Assembly: GCA_036796435.1 (NCBI GenBank)
Contig: DAIRCY010000067.1
Location: forward strand, 1 to 13,010
Length of the DNA: 13,010 nt
Source: JAJYVT01 sp036796435
GTDB lineage: Bacteria; Actinomycetota; Acidimicrobiia; Acidimicrobiales; RAAP-2
Direction of reading: 5' to 3'
A program made the position numbers and the translations under genes. The notes beneath the pieces were generated by a model, which searched no databases, was not told the DNA's origin, and worked only from the letters and a program-made list of their open reading frames with translations. Positions 1 through 8,927 of this stretch are shown one piece after another (positions within the stretch are counted from its first letter, which is position 1; each line of letters begins with the position of its first letter).

Positions 1-361
1 GGTCGTTGAAGGCGTCGACGATGCCGATCGTTTTTCCTGTCCCTGTGGCGACGTCTGACTTCGTGAAGCCGTAGGCCGTCGTGATGTCGTGGGGGGTCAG
101 GGCAGGCCATGTTGTGTACCCGTACACCTTTGCAAGACCAGTACCTGAGATCGCCGGCGCCACCCCGGGCTTGGGGCGGAGCTCCCGCGCCATGCACGTG
201 TAGTGCCCAGGTGAGGCAGGCGGACACGGGTCCACTGCGACGGTTGTCGAGAGTGCGAATGGCCGATGAGCGGTGCTCGTGGCACCCGCCGGCCCTGCGG
301 TCAACGCGACACCAGAGGCGGCAAGGGCCAACCCCGTCGCGAACGCGATAGCCCTCCGCAT
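1..361 (-). CDS. Secreted S53 (sedolisin/kumamolisin-type) peptidase, N-terminal part, cut by the window edge
   Basis: The open frame runs from ATG at 361-359 to the left edge without a stop, giving 120 visible residues. GGAGAGGG at 375-368 lies 6 nt before the ATG, so this start is well supported. Residues 1-27 form a classical signal peptide: an MRRA start, a hydrophobic alanine/leucine core and AGPAGA before the likely cut. From about residue 89, LTPHDITTAYGF followed by GTGKTIGIVDAFNDP matches the opening of S53 catalytic domains (typically xDLxxAYxL then GxGQTVAIVDAxDDP). S53 enzymes are extracellular endopeptidases with a Ser-Glu-Asp triad, but the catalytic residues lie outside the window. 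Only about 60 residues separate the signal peptide from the catalytic domain, so the long activation prodomain of classical sedolisins appears absent. Two Cys (about residues 46 and 56) precede the domain. The family call rests on motif recall. The gene lies downstream of uvrA on the same strand, but 134 bp and hairpins separate them. Confidence 0.78.
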   Translation of the reverse strand, partial: MRRAIAFATGLALAASGVALTAGPAGATSTAHRPFALSTTVAVDPCPPASPGHYTCMARELRPKPGVAPAISGTGLAKVYGYTTWPALTPHDITTAYGFTKSDVATGTGKTIGIVDAFND

Positions 362-410
362 GAAGTTCCCTCTCCACCCCGTCACGCTGATCGGCGACGG
401 CCCCGCACCG

Positions 411-439
411 ATTGTCCCACCTGGGAAGCGACAGTGCAG
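411..439 (-). promoter_or_regulatory. Possible promoter for the S53 peptidase gene
   Basis: On the minus strand, CTGCAC (439-434) and GACAAT (416-411) are separated by exactly 17 nt, about 50 nt upstream of the peptidase start. The match to TTGACA/TATAAT is partial (3/6 and 4/6), so this is only a candidate. Confidence 0.25.
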
Positions 440-463
440 CGCGCCCCCGCGGAAGAGCGCGCT
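438..463 (-). terminator. GC-rich hairpin downstream of uvrA, possible terminator
   Basis: AGCGCGC (438-444) and GCGCGCT (457-463) form a perfect 7-bp inverted repeat around a 12-base loop, about 33 nt past the uvrA stop. No T-tract follows on the minus strand, so it would be a non-canonical terminator or a transcript-end stabiliser. Confidence 0.35.
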
Positions 464-493
464 ATCACTGCGCTGCCCGTGTAGCGGAAGAGC
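449..493. repeat. Two copies of GCGGAAGAGC, 35 bp apart
   Basis: The 10-mer GCGGAAGAGC occurs at 449-458 and 484-493. Each copy covers the loop and part of one stem of the two hairpins behind uvrA, so the hairpins look related. Confidence 0.5.
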
Positions 494-495
494 TA

Positions 496-496
<1 letters not shown>
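481..496 (-). terminator. Short hairpin overlapping the uvrA stop codon
   Basis: GTAGC (481-485) and GCTAC (492-496) form a 5-bp stem with a 6-base loop touching the uvrA stop (TAG at 498-496). With the hairpin at 438-463 it makes a tandem pair. No T-tract is present. Confidence 0.25.
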
Positions 497-3564
<3,068 letters not shown>

Positions 3565-3570
3565 CCCGAC

Positions 3571-3576
3571 ACTCTA
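3571..3576 (-). promoter_or_regulatory. uvrA -10 element, leaderless-type promoter
   Basis: On the minus strand TAGAGT (3576-3571) fits the actinobacterial TANNNT consensus and is separated by 6 nt from the uvrA ATG. Transcription would start at or next to the ATG, giving a leaderless mRNA; no clear Shine-Dalgarno sequence is present, which fits. Confidence 0.5.
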
Positions 3577-3577
3577 G

Positions 3578-3591
3578 CGAACACACGTTCG
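3578..3591. promoter_or_regulatory. LexA (SOS) box upstream of uvrA
   Basis: CGAAC-ACAC-GTTCG is a perfect palindrome matching the Gram-positive/actinobacterial LexA box CGAAC-N4-GTTCG. It lies 13 bp before the uvrA ATG and one base upstream of the -10-like box, filling the promoter spacer, so bound LexA would block RNA polymerase. uvrA is a classic SOS gene. Confidence 0.85.
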
Positions 3592-3660
3592 ACATGTGGC
3601 CCCATGCGGGGTGACGCGAGCCCCGAGCGATCTCTGTGCCGTGTTTGCCCTCGTGTGCAA

Positions 3661-3675
3661 CCCGATAGCATCGGG
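3661..3675. promoter_or_regulatory. Palindrome upstream of the TetR gene, candidate operator
   Basis: CCCGAT-AGC-ATCGGG is a perfect 6-bp inverted repeat with a 3-bp centre, 35 bp before the TetR start. It contains TAGCAT (3666-3671), which with TTTGCC (3644-3649, 16-bp spacer) could be a weak promoter. Autoregulation by the TetR protein is inferred. No second copy is visible before the adenylation gene. Confidence 0.45.
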
Positions 3676-3710
3676 GGTGCAGCAGGGGGGACGGGGGGGA
3701 CTTCATTTCA

Positions 3711-4331
3711 ATGGTCGCGCGCCGCGGTCGCGTGAACACAGCTTCCAGTCGAGCGAGGCCGAACAGCCGGGGCGAGAGGACGCGCCGTCGGATCGCGGAG
3801 GCCACGCTCTCCCTCCTCATCGAGTCCGAGACGCCTCCGACCGCGCACGAGATCGCGGAGCGCGCCGGTGTTTCCCCGCGCCTGATCTTCCACCACTTCG
3901 TCGACATGGACGCACTGCACCACATGGTGGGCGAGCTGTTCGCGGCCCGGTACGGCCGGCTCGCGCCGGTCGTCCCCGCTGACCTGCCGCTCGGGACACG
4001 GATCGACCGGACCGCGAGGCTGCGGGGCGAGCTCTACGAGTCGACGGGAAACCTGGGTCGCAACGCCGCGGCGCTCGCGCCGAACCACCCCGGCGTGGCG
4101 GCCGGGGCGATCGCGACCCAGCGGCTCCTGATGGGCTTCCTCGAGACGACCTTCGCCCCGGAGCTCGCGGCCGCGGGGCCGCGGAAACGAAAAGAGCTGG
4201 TCGCCGCCCTCGACGCGGCCGTCTGCTGGCCCGTCTGGGACCGGCTGCGCCGCATGGACGGCCTCTCGGTCACTTCGTCACGCCGCGTGATGGCGCTCAT
4301 GCTGCGGGGGGTGGTCGCCGACGCCGCCTGA
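3711..4331 (+). CDS. TetR/AcrR-family transcriptional regulator
   Basis: This 206-residue protein has the usual TetR size and layout. A basic N-terminal stretch with GERTRRRIAEATLSLL (about 21-36) is followed by the helix-turn-helix PTAHEIAERAGVSPRLIFHH (about 43-62), ending in the FHHF variant of the usual YxHF motif. The C-terminal part would bind a ligand and dimerise, but its ligand cannot be read. ATG at 3711 is preceded by a G-rich run ending in GGGGA, about 10 nt away. It is the only plus-strand gene in the window, divergent from uvrA. It converges on the carrier-protein gene with its TGA directly abutting that gene's stop (TGATCA, 4329-4334). The location suggests control of the adenylation/PLP/carrier cassette or of itself; this is inference. 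Confidence 0.9.
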   Translation: MVARRGRVNTASSRARPNSRGERTRRRIAEATLSLLIESETPPTAHEIAERAGVSPRLIFHHFVDMDALHHMVGELFAARYGRLAPVVPADLPLGTRIDRTARLRGELYESTGNLGRNAAALAPNHPGVAAGAIATQRLLMGFLETTFAPELAAAGPRKRKELVAALDAAVCWPVWDRLRRMDGLSVTSSRRVMALMLRGVVADAA

Positions 4332-4574
4332 TCAGCCGGCGACGAACGCCTCGAAGATCCCCTTCATGGTGAAGAAGGTGGGAAGGTCGTCGGCGCCGAT
4401 CTGGATCGGGTGGCCGGTCAGCTCCTCGAGCAGCGAGAGCGTCTCGATGAGGCCGAAGGAGTCGAGGTAGCCGGCCTGCCACAGCTGGGTCGTCGGCTCG
4501 ACGTCGCTGTGGAGGTCCGGGCGCCGCTCGCGCAGAAACGCCCGCATCCGGTCGTAGAACTCCTCTTCGGTCAT
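4332..4574 (-). CDS. Stand-alone acyl/peptidyl carrier protein
   Basis: This acidic 80-residue protein has carrier-protein length and fold signals. The conserved Asp-Ser motif appears in GYLDSFGLIETLSLLEE, with Ser39 as the expected 4'-phosphopantetheine site. Helix II follows (SFGLIETLSLLEEL), and TFFTMKGIFEAF fits helices III/IV. Family members carry thioester-bound acyl or aminoacyl groups in the cytoplasm. It is the last gene of the cassette, 46 bp after the PLP enzyme gene, and its likely loading partner is the adenylation enzyme at 5809-7416. No thioesterase, condensation or ketosynthase gene is in the window, so the acceptor of the carried group is unknown. The stop codon abuts that of the convergent TetR gene. 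No phosphopantetheinyl transferase is seen nearby; a housekeeping one would be needed. Confidence 0.87.
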   Translation of the reverse strand: MTEEEFYDRMRAFLRERRPDLHSDVEPTTQLWQAGYLDSFGLIETLSLLEELTGHPIQIGADDLPTFFTMKGIFEAFVAG

Positions 4575-4620
4575 GCCGCCGAGCCCACCACCGTGGTCGT
4601 GACGCCGGCGGACGGCCGCC

Positions 4621-5812
4621 TCATCGGCCGGGGCCGCCGGTCAGCGCGACGAGCACGCCCTCGGAGCCCCGCAGGTCGCCCTGCTCCCACATCCGGTAGA
4701 CGCTCGCCAGCGCGACAGCCGCCGAGTCGCCCATCGGGACCTCGCGATTGTGGCGCTGAAGCGCGGCGGCGATCTCCGACGAGGTGACGTCGACGAAGCC
4801 GCCGTCCGACTCCTTGGCGGCGCGCGCGACGTAGTCGAAGCTCGAGAACGGGTCNNNNNNNNNNAACTACGAGCTCTTCGGCTACGTGTCCTTCGCCGAG
4901 GAGGATGGCGGACGCGAGCCCTGACGGCAGGGTCTCCGGTAGCCGCTCGCCGGTCCCGTTCAGGACCGCCCTGTAGGCCTTCACCATCGGCGAGCAGCTC
5001 GTCTGCTGCGCGCAGAAGAGGCGAGGACCCCTCCCCCACTCGCGGACCGCCGAGCTCTGCTCGACCGCCCGCGCCGCGGCGACGATGCCGAGGCCCGAGG
5101 CGACCGCCTGGACCACCGTGTCGACGCGGCCGCCGGCCCGCGCCACGTCGTCGAACGCCTCGAGGTAGGCGAGCTTGGCACCCTCGCGCCGCCCCAAGTT
5201 GAAGAAGCCGCCCTCTGAGACCTCGTCGGGGCGGATCTCCGAGCGTGAACGGTTTCCCGCCTCCACGTAGTCGCCCTTCACCCGCACCACTTCCATCTGG
5301 TCGGTCTTCGGGCCGAGCTGGGAATCGGGCACGTCTTCGGAGACGAAGACGCGGGCGGAGAGCTCGGGATAGAACTCGAGGCCCCACGCGTAGGCGGCCG
5401 CGGTGTTCCCGGTCGAGCTGAATACGAAGCGCTCCACCTTCCGTTCGATCATGAGGGGCAGCGAGACCGCGATCAGCCGGTCCTTCGTGGAGCCGGTCGG
5501 AAGGACCCCTTCGACCTTCGCCCAGATCGGCACGCCGTCGAGCTCGGTGAGGAGCACGGTCGGCGTCGGCTCGATGGCGATCCGGCACGACTCGCGGTGC
5601 GGGATCGGCAGCAGGTCCCAGTAGGTCTCGAGGGTGTCCGTGTCCCCTGGTTCGAGCGCGGCCTCCGCCCGCAGGTAGACCGCGTCGACGAGTCCGTGGC
5701 ACGCCAGGCAGCGTCCCGAGAGGTCCTGGTCGGTCGAGCCGCAGTCGACGCAGACGAGGGAGGTCGCCCGCGGCGCACGCTCGGTCGTCGCGCTCGTCTC
5801 GATGATGTTCAT
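4621..5812 (-). CDS. Threonine-synthase-like PLP-dependent enzyme with N-terminal zinc ribbon, broken by an assembly gap
   Basis: A fold-type II PLP enzyme of the threonine synthase/cysteate synthase group. Residues 21-38 form a CxxC-x10-CxxC zinc ribbon. PTGSTKDR (105-112) carries the probable PLP lysine, Lys110; threonine synthases usually have PTGSFKDR. SSTGNTAAA (132-140) is the phosphate-binding loop. After the 10-N gap at 4855-4864 the frame shifts: coding continues from 4854 (DPFSSFDYVARAAKE...) and ends in TGA at 4623-4621, because the placeholder is not a multiple of three. The protein is about 395 residues, normal for the family. The start ATG (5812-5810) overlaps the adenylation gene's stop as ATGA, implying translational coupling. 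Threonine synthase acts on O-phosphohomoserine; here the partners suggest an amino-acid replacement or elimination reaction on a free or carrier-bound substrate. Exact chemistry is unknown. Confidence 0.85.
4855..4864. other. Assembly gap (10 N) inside the PLP enzyme gene
   Basis: Ten N at the join cause an apparent frameshift. Upstream coding ends at codon 316 exactly at 4865; downstream coding resumes at 4854. ACGTAGTCGAAG (4829-4840) and CTTCGGCTACGT (4876-4887) flank the gap as an 11/12 inverted repeat, which may explain the failed assembly. Confidence 0.93.
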
Positions 5813-7416
5813 GATCCGGTTCCCTCCCCGCCCTTTTCGGCAAGCTGCCTGGTCGCGTCGGCGTCCCACTTGCCGTGGGCGTTCACTACAAGGTTAGGCA
5901 CCACGAACACCCTTTCGGGTACCGCCGCGGCGGGCAGCTCGGCGCGGAGGCGCTCCAACACCCGTGCCACCAGGTCGGGGTCAGTCTCGCCCTCTGGGAC
6001 GACGAACAGCTCGAGGCCGCCGAGCCCCCGCGCGCTCACGGCCGCCGCCGCGTGGGCGACACCGTCGACGGACTCCGCCAGGTCGCGCACCTCGTGGATC
6101 TCGATGCGGAACCCTCGGACCTTCACCTGCTCGTCCAGTCGACCCCGATAGTGGAGCTGGCCGTCCTCCCGGATCACGCACCGGTCGCCGGTCCGGTACG
6201 CCCGCGCCCCGTCCGGGGCGGCGGGGCCGGCGATCGCGTCCTCGTCCAAGAACCGGTCCTTGTCCTCGGCATCGCCCCCGAGGTAGCCGACGGCCACGCA
6301 CGTTCCGCCGAGGACGAGCTCACCCTCCTCGCCGACCGGTACCGGGCGGAGGTGCTCGTCGACGAGGTACGCCCGCGAGTTCCACACCGGCACGCCGATG
6401 GGGACGGGCCCGTCCGCCGGGATCCCCTCACGCTCGAACCGGTACGCCGTACAGCCGACGGTCGCCTCGGTCGGGCCGTAGTGGTCGAGGAGATGGACGC
6501 CGTCGAGCCGCTCGCCGAGACTCGCCACGAGCGCCGCGTCGAGCCGCTCCCCGCCGAACATCACCGTACGCGTGATCGCGCGGTAGTCGGGGCGGGCGAT
6601 CCGTTCGAAGAGCCGCACGTGCGACGGGGTGATCTTCACGAAGGCGAACGGCCGCTCGCGCGTTGCGAGCCACGGCCGCGGGTCCCAGCTGTCCGGCACG
6701 AGCTGCACCGAGCCGCCGGCCATGAGGGGAAGCCACAGACAGGTGACGGCGTGGTCGAAGCCGAGGCTCGCGAAGCACGGCGTGGCGTCCCCTTCCCCGA
6801 AGTCGGTGAGCTCGCGCGCCCATCCGAGGTAGTTCACAAGGGAGCGGTGGCCGACGAGGACGCCTTTCGGCTGCCCGGTGGAGCCCGAGGTGAACACCGT
6901 GTACGCGACGTGGTCGTGGTGCGCCACCGACCGGAGCTCGGCCCCGTCGCGCGGCCCCGCGTGCGTGTCCAGCGTCGCGACGCCCCGGGGCAGGCTGCCT
7001 GCGAGCGCGTTCGGTTCGGCCGCCATGATCACCTTCGGCCGCCCGACCTCGAGGATCCGCCGGACGCGCGCGGCGGGGTACGTGGGGTCGATCGGCACGT
7101 ACGCGGCGCCGAGCGCCATCACCGCCAGCGCGGCGGCGACCACCGGTGCGGTCCTCGTCGCCCAGATCGCGACCTGATCGCCTTCCGCCACGCCGGCGTC
7201 CGAGAGCGCCTCGGCCATCCGCCCGGCGTGCGCCCACAGCTCGGCATAGGTCTGCGTCGGGCCGTCCCCCTCCACGGCCGGCGCATCCGGACGGGAGCGC
7301 GCGTTGGCGGCGACGAGGTCGACCAGGGTCGCGTCGGGGAGTCCGGCCGTCGTGCCGGCGAGGATGCTGGGTGCTCCTCCTCCGGTCGTCCTGGCGGCGT
7401 CGTTGGCTGAGGTCAT
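5809..7416 (-). CDS. Stand-alone NRPS-type adenylation enzyme (amino acid-AMP ligase), aspartate-like code
   Basis: A complete 535-residue adenylation domain with no fused carrier or condensation domain. Core motifs in order: A3 FTSGSTGQPKG (175-185), A4 around FDHAVTCLW (220-228), A5 HYGPTEAT (312-319), A7 YRTGD (407-411), A8 RGRLDEQVKVRGFRIE (424-439) and the A10 lysine in NAHGKWD (Lys516). Aligning by eye to the GrsA pocket gives D221 H222 T225 K261 M286 G288 H312 V320 G321 K516, close to the recalled aspartate code DLTKVGHIGK. It should activate an amino acid with ATP and load it on a carrier, probably the one at 4332-4574. ATG at 7416 was chosen because the A domain starts about residue 28; the frame continues upstream into the signal-peptidase gene but is not coding there. 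The Shine-Dalgarno is weak. The stop overlaps the next start (ATGA). Confidence 0.92.
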   Translation of the reverse strand: MTSANDAARTTGGGAPSILAGTTAGLPDATLVDLVAANARSRPDAPAVEGDGPTQTYAELWAHAGRMAEALSDAGVAEGDQVAIWATRTAPVVAAALAVMALGAAYVPIDPTYPAARVRRILEVGRPKVIMAAEPNALAGSLPRGVATLDTHAGPRDGAELRSVAHHDHVAYTVFTSGSTGQPKGVLVGHRSLVNYLGWARELTDFGEGDATPCFASLGFDHAVTCLWLPLMAGGSVQLVPDSWDPRPWLATRERPFAFVKITPSHVRLFERIARPDYRAITRTVMFGGERLDAALVASLGERLDGVHLLDHYGPTEATVGCTAYRFEREGIPADGPVPIGVPVWNSRAYLVDEHLRPVPVGEEGELVLGGTCVAVGYLGGDAEDKDRFLDEDAIAGPAAPDGARAYRTGDRCVIREDGQLHYRGRLDEQVKVRGFRIEIHEVRDLAESVDGVAHAAAAVSARGLGGLELFVVPEGETDPDLVARVLERLRAELPAAAVPERVFVVPNLVVNAHGKWDADATRQLAEKGGEGTGS

Positions 7417-7447
7417 GGCGATGGAGCTCGATTCTGCCGGGCGCGGG

Positions 7448-7476
7448 GAGCATTCCCGGGCGGTTCCGGGTTGCTC
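7448..7476 (-). promoter_or_regulatory. Two-part hairpin in the leader of the adenylation operon
   Basis: GAGCA (7448-7452) pairs with TGCTC (7472-7476), and CCCGG (7455-7459) with CCGGG (7466-7470), giving about 10 bp of stem with a small internal loop. It lies between the signal-peptidase stop and the adenylation start. No T-tract follows on the minus strand. On that strand TAATCT (7483-7478) just upstream could be a -10 box. It may be a terminator for the upstream operon or a leader structure. Confidence 0.35.
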
Positions 7477-7573
7477 AAGATTAGGCGACGACGCGTCTGC
7501 ACCCGTCTCCGTGAGCGCATCATCTGCTGCGCCGCCCCGACGAAGCGCAGGGTGGGCACTCCGAGGTCGAAAG

Positions 7574-8914
7574 TCAGCCGCCCGGCGGCGGGAGGACCTC
7601 CCAGACGGGGGGCACCTGTGGAGATGGCCGATGCCGCGGATACGCCCCGGCAGCGGTGTCGGGGAAGCTCTCTTGCTGCAGCTCCTGGGACTGAGCTCGC
7701 TGGGACTGCGCACGGCGGCGGAGCTGCGCTTCCAGCCGGACCAGCCGCTCGCGCAGGTCGTCGTTGTCCCGGGCCATCGCATCCAGTGCGTCGGCGGCAC
7801 GGCCCAGCAATCGTTCCACGGGCGCCGCCAAATAGCCGCCCGCGATGGGCTCGAGGTCAGGCGAGCGCAGACAGGCGGGATCGAACGGCTCGTCCCGCCG
7901 GATGGCTTGGCTTGCCCCGAGCGTGGGCAGCTCCGCGCGCCCGGCAGCCTCGGGCTTCGTCACGGCAGTGATCAGCATTCCCGCCGCCTGCTCGAGCTTG
8001 TCGGTGGTCCTCGCGAGGTGCTGCATGACCGCGGTGTGGCTGCGCAGGTGGAGTCCGTAGTCGTTCACTGCACCCACGAGGTCCCGGACCAGCGCCACGC
8101 TCTCCTCGCTCCGCTCACTCGCCGATCTCACCTCGCGCGCGAGCTCGTCGAGTGACCGTGCGCTCGCATGTGAGCGGAATGTCGGCACCCGCTCCAAGAT
8201 CGTCGCGGTCTGGCGCGGCATCTGAGCCGGGTCGCCAGCCGCAAGCGCCCCGGCCGAAGAGTGCTCGAGTGCCCGTCGCAGGTCGTCGGACTCCTGACGG
8301 AGCGCCTCCATCGTGGACGACACGCCCGCCAGGTACGCCCGGCGGTCCTCCCACAGACCGAGCAGGAAGTAGAGCAGCAGGATCCCGCCCGCCGAACCGA
8401 GGAAGATCTCGCCTTGGCGACTTCCGAAGAACAAGAAGGCGTATCCAACCTTTGGAATCGTGTAGGCGACTTCTCCGACGATGTTGGAGGCAGGGGTCTT
8501 GAAGATGTCATCAGAGTGGTTGGCGTCGCCCTTGGTGGTGAAGACGAGCCCGTGCTTGGTGCGATCGATTCCCACGATCCGGTGGACGACGTGTGCGGGC
8601 AAGTCGTATCGCTTCCGGAAGGCCGGTGCGACCGTGACGGCGATGATGTCTCCCTTGCGCAAGCGTGCCGGACTGACGCCCTCCAGCACGACGAGGTCGC
8701 CGGTCACGAGCCTCGGATGCATGGATTCGCCTTGCACCGCGACGATAGGAGGATTCGTATGTTCGACAGCGATCCCGACGAAGTACCCGGCGACGCCGAA
8801 GAGGACGAGGGCAGGGAGAGCCCACCAGACGAGCAACGAGGTGGCCCGCCGCACTCTGTGGCGCCAACTCCGCCCGCCTGGAGCGCCGACTCCGCCTCTG
8901 ACGTGCCCAGTCAT
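7574..8914 (-). CDS. SipW-like (S26B, ER/archaeal-type) signal peptidase I with long cytoplasmic coiled-coil tail
   Basis: The first 190 residues are a type I signal peptidase. A basic N-terminus and a membrane helix (about 27-50) precede GESMHP with nucleophile Ser64. AHVVHRIVGI carries His111 in place of the lysine of standard bacterial LepB, marking the Ser/His S26B class, and TTKGDANHSDD (126-136) is the conserved GDAN box. A second membrane helix spans about 170-188. Residues 189-446 have no counterpart in usual family members (about 160-200 residues). This tail is charged, with heptad-like stretches (about 200-230, 250-300 and 365-395), then Arg/Gln-rich and Pro-rich segments ending PPPGG. 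Two membrane passes would put it in the cytoplasm. The gene follows two exported-protein genes, 13 bp behind the second, matching SipW/TasA operons in which the peptidase matures co-encoded substrates. Substrate assignment is inference. Confidence 0.88.
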   Translation of the reverse strand: MTGHVRGGVGAPGGRSWRHRVRRATSLLVWWALPALVLFGVAGYFVGIAVEHTNPPIVAVQGESMHPRLVTGDLVVLEGVSPARLRKGDIIAVTVAPAFRKRYDLPAHVVHRIVGIDRTKHGLVFTTKGDANHSDDIFKTPASNIVGEVAYTIPKVGYAFLFFGSRQGEIFLGSAGGILLLYFLLGLWEDRRAYLAGVSSTMEALRQESDDLRRALEHSSAGALAAGDPAQMPRQTATILERVPTFRSHASARSLDELAREVRSASERSEESVALVRDLVGAVNDYGLHLRSHTAVMQHLARTTDKLEQAAGMLITAVTKPEAAGRAELPTLGASQAIRRDEPFDPACLRSPDLEPIAGGYLAAPVERLLGRAADALDAMARDNDDLRERLVRLEAQLRRRAQSQRAQSQELQQESFPDTAAGAYPRHRPSPQVPPVWEVLPPPGG

Positions 8915-8927
8915 CCCAACTGTGTGC

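Noticed and set aside
5875..7410. Plus-strand frame of 511 codons opposite the adenylation gene
   Set aside because: It mirrors the codon pattern of the adenylation gene and shows no domain or ribosome binding site.
7417..7800. N-terminal extension of the adenylation protein to 7800
   Set aside because: The extra part overlaps the signal-peptidase gene and is not A-domain sequence; ATG at 7416 fits the family.
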